From Vermamoeba vermiformis (lineage: Eukaryota; Tubulinea; Echinamoebida), in contig JBEWZL010000066.1 in NCBI GenBank assembly GCA_045837725.1, forward strand, positions 62,001 through 126,000: 64,000 bases of DNA. The letters are read 5' to 3'. The notes beneath the pieces are model-generated. The model was not told the DNA's origin. It searched no databases and worked only from the letters and a program-made list of their open reading frames with translations. Made by a program: the position numbers and the translations under genes. Below are positions 1-11,482 of the stretch, one piece after another. Numbering within the stretch: position 1 is the stretch's first letter; every line of letters starts with the position of its first letter.

Positions 1-2595
1 GATTGCGCAATAGCAGCAGCGATGACTCAGATTACTATTGCTGGAGGCAGCTACGTATCATTTGCAGGTAATATAGATTAATATTACGCAAGGCGATGAA
101 AGATTTTAAGTACAAAATTTTTGGGCGGATGTGCTACAAATTTCAAGTTTTAATGTAACCAAATGGCTAAGGGTTTATTTAATAGGAATATCATCATTTG
201 TATATTACGATGCATCTACGCAACAAACTGTAACGCTGAATGGATATTGGAACGCACCAAAAGGCGAAACAAATCCAGTAACTATGCCTCCACCTGGTAG
301 CCTCAAAGACATTGGAAGAACTGTGCTAGTGACTGGATTCTTCCGTGCAATGGAAGCTGCACATAAGAAATACGGGTAAGCCCACGTTCAGTACCTCATT
401 CGCGAACGGATGTTGGTAGTCGATCAGGATCTCGTTTTCTTCCTCTTAAAAATTTTATCTGATAACGTATTTATATTATTCATATAATAATATAATGTTA
501 GATGATGCTTTTGCTACCGAAATTAACGAAGGAACATTATGTAACGGACTTTCAGATCCGGATCCAATTTTATTGTTTTTCTTTAGAGTATTGCCGTGGG
601 CTACCTTATTTGAACCTGCTATATACTTCTCTACACAAGGCTTTCCATTCACACATATGCTCGCGAGACAGCTAAAAGCATTCCAATCAGTTGCTCTTCG
701 TACACCAGAAGGTCGTGCTGTCTTTACCAATCCTCAAACTGGACAGATTTATCAACACGGAGAGTTATTTGTGCAGCCTGAACTCGCTGAAGTTCTAACA
801 AATGTTGCCGTAAGTAGTAATTGAACTTTTGTACCGGATGAGAAAAACTCAAAATACTTCTAAATTCGCCGAAATGAAATTTCCTAATATTATGATATTA
901 TAGGCGCAAGGAGCGGACTATATTTATCAAGGAGATTTCGCTCAACAACTCGTTAAGGTAAGTCGTTTGGATCCGGTGTACAGAATATATTTTTGTGGTG
1001 CTAGGCCTTACAAATTTAATCCAGGCAGTTCAAGCAGCTAATGGCACCCTTAGTCTCGACGATATGAAGGCATATCAACCGACGAGGTCCAAGCCCTTGA
1101 CTACGACTTACATGAACGAGTATCAAGTTAGCACGCTGCCTTATCCTTCGTACGGCGGTACGTATACCAAATTATTAATATTTACAGAACATTTGGCAAC
1201 AAATTAGGAAAGCTATATTTCGGCATTAAATTTCTACTTATTTATTACACCTAATTTAATTTTTTTAAGTATTTTTTTTTTGTTTCTGGATCTGACGGTT
1301 CTATTAGGCCTTGGAGTGGTAGAGTCATTAAATTTGCTCGAACAAGTGGACTTCACTTCTATTGGTCGATACAACGAGAGCGCACAAGCGTTGTTTCAAT
1401 TGATTCAAGTAGCACGATGGTCACCGTTGACGTACTTGATTGGTGCTGTCAATCCTGTGGGACTGCAGAATGCTTTTCCTGGAATCGATTTGTCTTGGCA
1501 AGGTAAAGTCACGTGCTCCAAAGTGCGGCGGATCTAAATTGAAACTTGAATTTGACACGTGGCATTTTAACGTTCCTCCAAGTTTTTCAGTGAAAATTTT
1601 CATTGCTAAATATGTTCTTCATTTTTGACACGTGAAAAATATCAAATGACACGTGTCAAATTTTGGATTGTCGGGATCCCTCATTTTGGATCTAATTTTT
1701 TGATCTGCAGGAAGAACGACTAAGCAAACAGCAAAAAGTATATGGAATATAATGAACGGTCCTAACGGCAAAAAGGAGATCGATTCGAGATTGCAATCTG
1801 CGTTCCCTGGCCGACATGGAGTGAAATCCCTGATGCAAGATCCAAAACACTCCGATGGATTCATTTGCATTGATAATACGGGCAATGCTATTACTATGGT
1901 CCACAGTATTAATTCGATGCCGTGGGGTACTGGCATATTCGTCAAAGGCATTGCTCTTTCAAATGCCGGATCCATCAACATTTTGCAATTGATGCAAGCA
2001 GGTTCTAAATATAGGAAAATTATTATTATAGGCCGTTAGTAATATCTTTTTGATTTATTATAGGTCCCGGAGGTCGAGTGCCGGATCCACTTGAGCCAAC
2101 AATTTTGACCAAAAATGGTGTGCCAGTCTATTTGAGCACATCGATCGGCGGTGGCCTTCATGAAATTGACGTGCAAAATTTCGTTAATGTGCAGCAATTT
2201 GGCATGAGTCCCGTGCAAGCCAATTCAATGCCGCATTTCTTCTCGATCAATTTTGGTGGTGATTACTCGAAATTTCCAGCCAACCAATCATTGCCTGTGG
2301 TATGTACCAGGCACATTTCTATATTTGGTAATGTTCCTAATGACGTAAATTTCTAGGGTGGCAGTCGTGGGTTCTCGCGAGGGATTGTTACCGAGGTCAT
2401 TGAGATGGGCCAGCCAATCACTGAAGTCCCAGTGGAAATTTCATCGACTAGTAAGAACTCAATCACTGAAAAAAACTTATTTCCTTTTTAGGCACGCCTG
2501 GCTTTTGGGCAGGAGCAACTACTGACTACGACGAAGGATACGTCAAAATTTCAGCGCCAGTTGAGTTCAACGGCTGGGCTGTTGTAGCTGATTAA
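1..2595 (+). CDS. Gamma-glutamyltranspeptidase family hydrolase, 5' end outside window
   Basis: This is the C-terminal majority of a GGT-family N-terminal nucleophile hydrolase, which would cleave or transfer gamma-glutamyl groups from glutathione-like substrates. About ten exons can be read: 1-67, 186-375, 587-810, 904-957, 1025-1156, 1307-1502, 1711-2011, 2064-2299, 2357-2449 and 2492-2595. The visible protein begins inside the large-subunit half. The expected autocleavage region is in exon 7 (residues HSDGFICIDNTGN). Aligned to bacterial GGT (TTHYSVVDKDGN), the nucleophile threonine falls on serine. The downstream GTGIF and GPGGR stretches fit the family. It ends at TAA 2593-2595. Family assignment is firm; true GGT activity versus a GGT-like amidase is not resolved. 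The introns at 376-586 and 1503-1710 are long for this locus, and the second carries the TGACACGTGTCA palindrome. Confidence 0.85.
1647..1658. repeat. TGACACGTGTCA palindrome in an intron
   Basis: A perfect 12-bp palindrome lies inside the intron at 1503-1710 of the GGT gene. Two degenerate partners sit nearby, TTTGACACGTGG at 1551-1562 and TTGACACGTG at about 1625-1634. Confidence 0.8.
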
Positions 2596-2956
2596 TGCTA
2601 TTTGTATAGCTGTGGAGTGTAGAAATAGATTGGACTATGGTCGTATTAAATTACCGATCACAAATGCGGTAACTGACCCTCTAAAGGAGACGGAGTTGAA
2701 AGTTAGGGTGCACTCCGTTTCTCCGAGTTTGTCAAAATCAAGCTTGTGAGAGCTCGGAAAGCTTCGCCGTTAGCATCAAATAATACCGAGTTGTTTCTTT
2801 GACCTTCTCTGATCGTCTTCATGCTGATGGACAGTAGTTGAACTGCTTCGGCCAAACGGGTGAATCACTTCTTTCTCCGTGTGATTCCTAACCTTAAATA
2901 CTACTCGTGGCACTCTTATTATCTCATTCAACTAATATACAAACAATAGCAACAAT
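2596..2956. other. Intergenic region, GGT to SDR
   Basis: About 360 bp between two plus-strand genes. It should hold the GGT 3' UTR and the SDR promoter. No ORF, repeat or RNA gene could be recognised. Confidence 0.5.
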
Positions 2957-3814
2957 ATGTCGACTTCAAAGCAAGTTTATTTCATCACCGGATGCGCAAG
3001 CGGCCTTGGCTACTCGCTCGTGGAACATTTTCTAAAGGCCGGTCAAATCGTCGTAGCTACAGCTAGAGATGTATCCAAAGTCGCTGATTTTGAAAGAAGA
3101 TTCCCGCAAGCTGCTTTAGCCTTGACGTTGGATGTGACCGACAAAACTTCGATCGCTAACGCAATCGCCAAAACGATTGAAAAGTTTGGTCGTATTGACG
3201 TCCTTATCAACAATGCTGCAATTTCTCTCGCTTGTGCTGCTGAAACTTCCAAAGAAGGCGACATCCGCAAAGTTTTCGAAACCAACTTTTTTGGCGTCGT
3301 GTTTTTGACCCAAGCAGTCCTTCCAATAATGCGCAAACAACGAAGTGGCACTATAGTCCAAATCAGCTCGGGACTAGGAATGATTTCTATGCCAGTATTC
3401 TCTTTATACAGCGCTTCTAAGCACGCACTGAATGGCTTTTCTGAAGGTCTCGCAGCGGAGGTCGCCGAACATGGCATTCGCGTCGTCATTGTTGAAGCTG
3501 GATTGTTCAGGACGAAGCTCGCTGACAATTCTATCATGCCTAGCCAAGAGGACATCAAAGATTACGAGGTCGTCAAGCGAACCCTGGGTTACTTTCAGTC
3601 AGTCAGGGGTCAACAACCTGGTGATCCGGACAAATTTGCCGTGGCATTGGACAAGATTCTTGCCTTGGAAAAGCCTCCCGTGCACATTCCTATTGGCGGA
3701 GACTCGCTTCAGGGTATTTCGAAGAAATTCAATCAGCTTTTGAGCGAATGGCAGAACCACACCGAAGTGATCACGTCAACCAACTTCGACAGTTTACCAT
3801 CTACGGCGAACTGA
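2957..3814 (+). CDS. Short-chain dehydrogenase/reductase, intronless
   Basis: A 285-residue classical SDR, expected to be an NAD(P)-dependent oxidoreductase in the cytosol. The Rossmann nucleotide motif TGCASGLG is near residue 11, NNAA lies in the middle, a catalytic serine sits in the IVQISSG strand, and YSASK provides the active-site Tyr and Lys. The length is typical of classical SDRs. The ATG at 2957 follows an AACAAT context and no upstream start is needed. It is one of the very few genes here without an intron, and its codon use looks somewhat richer in GC than its neighbours. That could mean a retrocopy or acquisition from a bacterium, but intronless SDRs are common, so this is only a possibility. 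The substrate cannot be told from sequence. Confidence 0.92.
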   Translation: MSTSKQVYFITGCASGLGYSLVEHFLKAGQIVVATARDVSKVADFERRFPQAALALTLDVTDKTSIANAIAKTIEKFGRIDVLINNAAISLACAAETSKEGDIRKVFETNFFGVVFLTQAVLPIMRKQRSGTIVQISSGLGMISMPVFSLYSASKHALNGFSEGLAAEVAEHGIRVVIVEAGLFRTKLADNSIMPSQEDIKDYEVVKRTLGYFQSVRGQQPGDPDKFAVALDKILALEKPPVHIPIGGDSLQGISKKFNQLLSEWQNHTEVITSTNFDSLPSTAN

Positions 3815-4403
3815 TTAAATGAAGGTACTTTGTAGTACAGTCTAAAATTACGTAAAATTAATAAAAATAATTGGATTGAAAGTACGTGGAGTACTCGATC
3901 GTGGATCAGGCCTTGCTTTGATTTATCATCAATGGAAAGGAGGTTGAGCGTAAAAAATTGAATTCTGTTATTATTCAATATTTACTACAATAATGCTAGT
4001 AATTTATTTTAAATTAAAACGATTGAGGAAGCCCGATCGCACAGATTTGGCAAATTGCGATATTTAACCAATGAAATTTGCTTCGCCAAATGGCTACTCA
4101 ACTGCTTACCACGAACTCTTAAATAAATATTTGGCATTTCAACAGTTGGCCTAAGTTGTGCGCATCAGGTTCGACCAGATCGAAAAAAGCCCTTTTCTCA
4201 AACGCCACGCGAAGTAACATAACCACATAATATGCAAGGAGGGCCTTTATCTTCCTTTGTGTACGCGCGATAGTCCAAAATAGGCGACACGGGTTTTTGC
4301 AACGTAAAAAGGGCGGAGAAGTGCGTAAAAGCCTGCAAGATTGCAACCTCCGTTGCCGGAAAATGTTATTATCCCAGCAATACGGCAACACCCAGTGTCA
4401 CCA
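3815..4403. other. Intergenic region, SDR to subtilase
   Basis: About 590 bp containing the SDR 3' UTR and subtilase promoter. Only short antisense reading frames are present, with no family signature. I see no repeat. Confidence 0.5.
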
Positions 4404-6495
4404 ATGCGATACCAATTAATTGCATTATTATTGTACGTGCTGTGCGTACAATTGCACGCCAGATCCATTGTGGTTAAAACCACTCTACCCGGAAGCCGAA
4501 TCTAATTCCTTATTAAATTCGTACGGGACAATTACTCGCACGATTGGTAGCCTCAATACTTACGTCGTTGAGGTAACTATTCGATTTTTTAAACAAAGAT
4601 TAAAAATTCAATTTTTAATCTCATCCAGGTTGCTGACGGAGAAGTAGCGTCCATAATTAGCGAACTCGAGGCAAGATCTGATGTAATATATGCGGAAGAA
4701 GACAGAGGGATTCGTAAGAAATTTTTTCGTTCTAGATCTCAACGTTAATTTATTTTATAAAAATTTCAGTGCAGAAACACTCCAAGGACGACTACGTTAT
4801 AAACGATCCCGAGGCTGTTAACCAATGGTATCTTGATAATATGCAAATGTACGAGGTTTGGAAGTACTTCCCTTGGAAGGACGAAAACAAAGTCGTAAGT
4901 AGATCTCATCCAAAATGGCAAAATGTTCGCTGCAGCACGTCGGACTTGACGCTAAAATTTTATATTGTAGACTCTAGCTCTTGTAGATGACGGACTGTAC
5001 GAAAATTTGGATCCAGATCTGGCCAACACTAAAATTTCGCCGTTAAGTTTCAACATCGCTCTAAACAACACTAACATCGGCGCTGATAATCAACACGGCA
5101 AGTATATAATTATTCTAAATCTTATTTCTAATGAATAATAATAAATACGTCCAGGCACTGTAATTGCGGGGCTCGTTGCTTCCGAAGTTAACAATTCGAT
5201 TGGCATTGCTGGCTTGGCGCCAAAGCTCGAATTAATGATCATTCAAATCTATGACCCAAAAATAGCTACTTGGGCTGCACTTGCCGATGGAATTGTTTAT
5301 GCTGCTGACAATGGAGCACGTGCCATTACGACTACTACTGGTGGCCCCCAAAGTAATATTACCCCTCCAAAAGTTTTAGAAGATGCTGTCAACTACATTG
5401 TTTCTAAAGGTAAATATTTTGAGGTATTACTGTGCAGCGCTAATAAAGATATTTTAGGCTCCTTATTAACAACATCTGGTGGTAATTCATACAAAGATGG
5501 AAATACTTTGTTTTGTCCTCCTTGTTACAATCAGTCCATTGCTGTTGGAGGGCTGCAAGAAGATGGCACTTGGTGGGTTGAAGCAAATACTGGCCCTCAT
5601 ATCGACATTGTAGCACCAGGTAAGAAATAAGTCTCAAACTCTCTGCCAAATGACTAACAATTTGTTGCAGCTTCAAAGCTCCGTGCCTATGATGTTCTTC
5701 AGCAAGCTTTCACTGACAACTATGGCACTTCTTTTTCAGCACCCCTTGTTGGTGCATGCTTGGCATACATTTGGAACCAAAATCCATCGCTGACCAATGA
5801 AGAAGTTCGTAATATTCTCTACGCAACTGCCCATGATTTAGGTGATCCAGGAAGGGTATGCTAATCATAATGTCTATTGAAAAATGTCTAACAATGAATG
5901 CTTTCAGGATGATTTTTATGGCTATGGCAATGTCAATTTGCTGTTGGCTTTGAAAGGTAGTCGAATAAGTTAATTCAATTGACTTAATTTCTTCTTAGTT
6001 GCAACAAACAAACCTCCTGCTTTGACTGGTGCAACTTCAGTGGAAGTTTTGAAGGGATCAGCTATCAACCAATCATTTGAAATCACAGGTAAGAGACCCA
6101 TTTCAATTCTTTTAATCTCTTTAATATTTTGTTGCAGGGCCAGAAGCATGGGACAGTGTTGAAATTACAGTTACTGATGCTGGTAACTTTAACTACACTA
6201 TCGATGGAACTGTAGTTTCCTTCTATTCTGAGCCAAAAGAAGTTGGTGCATACACTGTTAAAGTGTCAGCTGTTGATTCTTTAAATGCTGCAAGCACTTT
6301 TGAATTGACCATAAATGGTAAGTTGGCAAAGGAATAAATTTACTCAGGGACTAATGAACTATTTTTGCAGTTGTCACAGTATTGCGCCCACCAACTTCAA
6401 CTAACCCAGTAGCTGTTTCTGATGCTGTCTTGTTATCATCAACTTTGGGCTTGGTGGTATCTTTTGCTCTGAGCATTGTGCTGGTGATTTTTTAA
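4404..6495 (+). CDS. Secreted subtilisin-family (S8) serine protease with C-terminal hydrophobic anchor
   Basis: A subtilase of about 480 residues. The ATG at 4404 opens a clear signal peptide (MRYQLIALLLYVLCVQLHA) followed by an inhibitor-I9-like propeptide. The Asp motif is LALVDDG, the His motif is DNQHGTVIAGLV, and the Ser motif is GTSFSAP. A beta-sandwich-like region follows, ending in a hydrophobic tail (VVSFALSIVLVIF) that suggests a GPI signal or membrane anchor. The His motif is split by an intron at about 5098-5154 that starts GCAAGT, a GC-AG intron. The signal-peptide frame meets a stop at 4503-4505, while the propeptide continues in the next frame; no intron of suitable length repairs this, so there is an apparent single indel near 4500. 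The Asp and flanking residues look kexin-like, but no P-domain was recognised. A polyadenylation-like AATAAA lies just downstream (about 6541). Confidence 0.82.
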
Positions 6496-6768
6496 GGCAT
6501 GACAATAACTAACTAATATTTCGACTCCAACTTAATACCGAATAAACTCTGTCATTCAACACTCTTTGAATTGTCTCTGTTGCAAAGAAAGTTGGAAAAT
6601 TGACGTATGTCCTCTGGTTCCTTTGAAGCCTTGGTATGTCGTTTGGTAATATCATCGATCTTTGAAATAATTAACATTGTTAGTGCTTGTCGGCTGCTAT
6701 TATTTTCACGTACAGTCGGTTATAATCTTTGCACCGAACATAGATACTAGGCGGTCAAGTTATGGCTG

Positions 6769-8347
6769 TCAATCGTCCCATGACTCGAGCCCAAACAACT
6801 TTCGTCCCAAAGGTGTAATTAAGTCATTGATATTGTGATGAAAAGACGCTTCCCAGTCAGCGTTTCGTCGCGTTAAAATATTTCCGGTTGAAAACATTGT
6901 TGGCTTGGATCCGGCTTGAACGCATCTGCTCACTTCTTCTCGGTAAATTTTGTATAGTCTATCGCGCTCGGTAATAAAATTGATAAAACATTGTAAGCGC
7001 CATTGATTTGATACGTTCAGTGAATTTCCATGAGGCAATCTCGTTGACCAAATAAGGAGATCTCCTTTCTTCATCGGAATGTCGATCAAGTCGCGTTTAA
7101 TCGCCTCTTTGTCCATGTAATGCAAAAATATCTCTTCTGCTGCTGGCGGTACTTGTTTTGTACCAGGATTTTCTTCGTTGTATTGACCGTTCTCGTAGTT
7201 CTCTCGGTAGTTTCTTATCTTATCTAACTTATGATAGCCTTAATAAGAGTTCCGTTAGCTTGATTATCTTACAACTAATAATCTTTCATAGACTCATTTA
7301 GTCTGAGGTGGAATTTCACATTTGATTAGGCTAGCGACTCTGAGTAAAGTCGATAGAAAAATCCGTTGCTTATTGACATCAAAAGGATTAAACACGTGTC
7401 AAAATGTCATAATATGTCAAGTAGAAGCGTTACGAGAAATTTTTCACGGAAGGTGCCGAAGATATTTTTCGTAATTAAATGTATCGCCATGATGACACGT
7501 ACCAGGCATGACAGTAAATCCGCCGTTTCCTATTGGACAATCTTGCAAACAAACACTGCCTTGATATTGCGGGAAGTCCAGGTGCCACGGATTGTTGTCC
7601 GTGTGGATCTCTAGATCTCTTTGGTACTTCGATAAATCCACTTTCTATATTAGGAAATTGCTATATTAGGAAATTGCTATATTAGGAATATTTTCTATTA
7701 ATATAAGATAGAGCATACTTTGCGTTGACCGTGTTCTTCGATCTCGATCCAAGCTGGAATTTTCATTGAAACGCGATCCAACGAGACTGTCAATTTTGGG
7801 TCTCGTAGAATTTGTGCAAAGATACTATACAATCGAGGGTCTTGTCGCATTTCATAATATGCCGGCAAGTGCCATAGATCCATGTAATTTCGTTTATACA
7901 ACTACATCCGACCAACACAACAATTAGTCATACTGTAACGATATAGAATTATATTATAGTACTATATTATTATAATACATACCCCGGCAGCCTCCCAAGT
8001 GTTCATATCATTGCGAACAAGTCCCGTCAATTCGTTAGCGCGATCGAAGATCTGCTCAACGAGCTTATCGACGACTTCTTCATTGAAAAAATTCTATAAT
8101 ACGATATAAGTAAGTAATACAATAAATAAGAAATGCCGAAGCGATCACAAGACAACTGAAACTCCGATCAGATCTTGGTCTTTGGTTGCGAGAGGTTGAA
8201 ACTTACGGGCACCAATAAATAGCCGTTGTTTTCTAGGAAATTAATTTGATCTTCGCTGAATTTATAGTCTAACGTGTGCGGGTATCGGCTCAACAGAGCA
8301 ACTTCCTCATCTGTTAAACGGTATCGTTCTTCCTCTTCCATGCTCAT
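6769..8347 (-). CDS. Phytanoyl-CoA dioxygenase (PhyH) family protein
   Basis: A predicted Fe(II)/2-oxoglutarate-dependent dioxygenase. It starts at ATG 8347 (MSMEEEERY) and has about five exons, the last being about 6769-7217. The metal-binding HxD is visible as EIHTDNNPWHLDFP, the distal His as TRLPHGNS, and the 2-oxoglutarate Arg is probably in NQWRLQCF. The N-terminal segment DQINFLENNGYLLVP is the usual PhyH opening helix and strand. The intron around 7630-7740 holds a 16-bp tandem repeat. The junction after GGFTVMPG near 7500 is uncertain: either the frame continues about 20 residues or a donor at GTACGTG is used. Substrate is unknown; members hydroxylate lipids, peptides or small metabolites. 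It is transcribed in the same direction as the Crinkler-like gene upstream. Confidence 0.82.
7645..7692. repeat. 16-bp tandem repeat, three units, in an intron
   Basis: Unit CTATATTAGGAAATTG is repeated at 7645-7660 and 7661-7676, with a third partly diverged unit at 7677-7692. It sits in an intron of the PhyH gene. A single copy of the same core (CTATATTAGGAAAT) recurs in an intron of the LRR-BTB gene near 11984. Confidence 0.85.
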
Positions 8348-8693
8348 ATCTATAAATAATTAAATAAAATTGTTAACAAGCTGTACTAACGACCAAATTA
8401 AACTTTACAGCGGTACTGAAGACCCACCATTATTAAAAATTCAAAAAATTATTTTAAATTATGAAGAATAAATAATGCATATCAGGGCGTATTATAATGA
8501 TAAAAGGAACATTAGGATATTTTTTTAGGCAATAAAAAATTTAAAAACGGTTACCTTTGCGAGATCAAGTTTCAGATTTGCGAGCGTAGAGCATCTGAAG
8601 TGATTAAAGTGATTATTTTATCACGATTATGCTTATACAATAAATATAAACGGTTGAAGAATGGTCTTCCTTTCGTGCGTGTTTGATTCAGTG
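8348..8693. other. Intergenic region, PhyH to Crinkler-like gene
   Basis: About 345 AT-rich bp between two minus-strand genes, holding the PhyH promoter and the 3' UTR of the neighbour. Possible 5' UTR splicing is suggested by a TTTATAG acceptor-like sequence just before the PhyH ATG. Nothing else is seen. Confidence 0.4.
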
Positions 8694-11165
8694 TTAAAAA
8701 ATGATTTGACGAGGCTCATGAGCTCTTAAATATTCTTTCGCCTCCTCATTCAACCAATCGTTAGTCATTGTTATTAATATAACCGGATCATCCCAGTTAT
8801 ATTCGTTGTAAACGTTCACTTGTTGCACCAGATGCGCTGGAAATGGCTCCGACGAGTATATAATACGAACCCAGTATTTTTTGTTAATCTTCAAAATTTG
8901 TTCGAATTCGCTTTCCTCTGCCTCGATCTCGCAATCCAGGACGGTCTCATCTAAACTCTGCTCTTCTAACAACGCCTGATCTGCTTGGCTAAGAACAAAA
9001 CCTAAAAAAGAATATTTTAAAGGATTAATATATATACCTTTGTCTTTACTTACGCGGGTCAACTCTTCTAACGGCATCTGCGAACGATTCCGTTTTCCAG
9101 GGCTTGCAAGAAATTACTCCAATTCCCGTTATAGGCTCTAGTGTCTTGCTATTTGCCGTTTTAAATAAGAACAAGACTTCACTACTAAGATTGTGATTCA
9201 GCAGAATTCTATCATAAGTTTTCTTCTGCACCATAAGTGCCAGATCCGTTGACCGAGCGGATTCATAAACGCTAGAAATTGATGTAGTACAGAAGCGTAT
9301 GTGACAGGGTAAGTTGAAATAAGGTGGGACAAGGTCGCGAAAGAGGTGAAAAAGAGTTGTGGGATCAGAACAACAATATGTTCGTTGTCTAAAAAACCAA
9401 GCCAACAAATACTCCGTAACTCTTCCCTTCATGTCATAAACATTCGTAATTATAGGGTAAGACGGATTAATTATTTCGTCGTTAATGAGGTGCCGGTAGT
9501 AATCTCTTTTGGATTCAACGTGGCGTTGCACGGCCTCAAATAACATTGGTTCGTCTTTTCTTCGAATTATTTGTTTGCCGTGCGTTGAATTACTCATAAC
9601 AAGATCCGATTTGACCAAATCAGTCAGAATATTGTCGTCGTCAATCACAAAATGATCTTGATCTTGAATTACTGTTGCAATGTAGACTTGCGCAATGAAC
9701 TTGGATGTTCGGTGGTTTCTAATAATCATAGTTCTTTCTTTGTAATAATCTAACAGCCTTTCGCACGTAGATGACTGAGTGGCATTGAATGTTCGTTTGG
9801 CCATTGCTACTAATTCTTCCAAAAAATTTTCTGACGTATGGTCCTTTTTGAATGTTAAAGAATAAAATAGGCCTTGTAGTAGACGACTAAAGTAATAAGG
9901 ACGGCCACAAAGCTTCTCAAGCCAAAGTTTCAGATCCGTTTTGGCATCCGCAAGGTTCACGTCAAACAGCGAGTGCAACGTCTTCTCCATACCTTCGACT
10001 GTTATTTTAGGCAAGTCTGAAAAGGGTATGACGCGTTCAGCCTCCAAAATATTGAATGTATCTCTATTGCCGTCAATGCTGCAAATTTTCCAGTTCGGAA
10101 TTTCAATGAGTTTTCTTAACACCTAAATTACAATCGTTAATCAGAAATTTAACAATGACAACTGCCTTACATTGGTGAAAGCTTCATAGAGTACGATATC
10201 GACAGTGTTTTTGGAATCAGATATGCCAGGGTTTCTGATTAAGGACACGTGCTCAAATACAACTAACGGCCTTCTTGAATGGCCAAGAATTTGCTGTATT
10301 TGTTCGAAAAAAGTATTGACATATTTGTGGGATTCGCAAATCAAGTCTATTGTTGAAAATTCTGTCCATCGTTCGTCTAAATTGTCTGTTACGCCTTTTA
10401 GACCGTCATTCATAGTTAAGGCTGTTATACACGCCATTCTAGCTTGGATTTTATCGTCTTTGAATTCGTCGGCTATTTCCATTGCCCATTCGATGTGCGC
10501 TAGAACCCAGATCTGGATCAATAGTTCGCTCCATTGGATTTTTCTCTTGTGAGTTTCCGAATTGAATGAAATTTCTTCGGTGGTGATGTCATTCCACGGA
10601 TCGAATTGCTTCATGAATTGGCCTATTTTGTCAGATAGCCACTTGATTGTTATTTTAAAGTCTATTAAGATCATGTAATAATCAGTTGACGGATCTATTC
10701 CAGCTGCAATACATAGTTCACGTTTTCCCGAGCACCCTGTTTGAACTACTGCCACGAGACGATTGTTGGACGGATCCAGATCTTGATGCGTTTGATCCAA
10801 CGCTTCGTAGAATTTGTGAAGTTTCTCTTGACTAAAATAGGGTAGATATGATATAACAGGAACAGCATCGTAAAGAGGAATAGCAGTCTTGAGCAGAGGC
10901 CCATAGCATTTTTGTTGCTTTTGCAGATCTTGAGATCTTTCGAAAGATGTTTGTAATTCGATGATTAATTCCTCCTTATTCTAAAATCAATTATTAGCAT
11001 TAATAACGTAATTGAAGTCGTACTTCGAGGTACATGTTCGGTCTTTCGTTTTTTTTCTGGTCGGATCGCATCGTCGCTGCAATTCAAAGCTTTCCTCTTC
11101 TTGTTGTTTGTTTCACTCTATCAAATCAGTTAATATGTTACAGTAACTTAATTAGCACGTACCAT
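8694..11165 (-). CDS. Crinkler-like protein: NLS, P-loop-like NTPase region and C-terminal domain
   Basis: A protein of about 750 residues in five exons. The ATG (11165-11163) is the last codon of exon 1, and the next exon opens SETNNKKRKALN followed by EKKRKTEH, two basic clusters that look like nuclear localisation signals. A P-loop-like stretch near VVQTGCSGK follows, and later LCGRPYYFSRLLQGL, which resembles the conserved GRP-type motif of Crinkler/CR-effector NTPases. The C-terminal 350 residues are unassigned and end in an acidic segment. CRN-like proteins occur in oomycetes, chytrids, Rhizophagus and several free-living protists, and are thought to combine an NTPase with a nuclease-like or kinase-like end domain. 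No LxLFLAK-type N-terminus or signal peptide is visible, so a role inside the producing cell is as likely as an effector role. The P-loop is divergent, and the family call rests on by-eye motif resemblance only. Confidence 0.5.
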
Positions 11166-11482
11166 TTGTTGGGCAATATGTTAACTACGTGAACAGACAA
11201 CTAAACTGCGTGCAAATTTTTTCAATGGCGCGACAGGTTTTTGTCTTCAAAAGCGAAATTTGCGATTTACTCAAGACGAAAATTTCAATTGCAAAAGAAG
11301 AAAGAGCAACGAATAGAAAGATGACACTCGATAAAGTTGAATACGAGTACCATCGAAACGTTATTTGCGACAGTCGCTGAAAACTGCAAATGCAAATAAA
11401 ATAACCAAAATTTGAAGTGAGACCAGTGCCGGTTTCAGGGTAATCATTACATTGCATAAATTTATGGCAAACCTACGTACAA
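11166..11482. other. Intergenic region, Crinkler-like to LRR-BTB gene
   Basis: About 317 bp between two minus-strand genes, containing the promoter of the Crinkler-like gene. No supported feature. Confidence 0.4.

Noticed and set aside
3043-3558. 171-codon open frame on the minus strand
   Set aside because: Antisense to the SDR gene, whose sense frame has full family motifs; the antisense protein has none.
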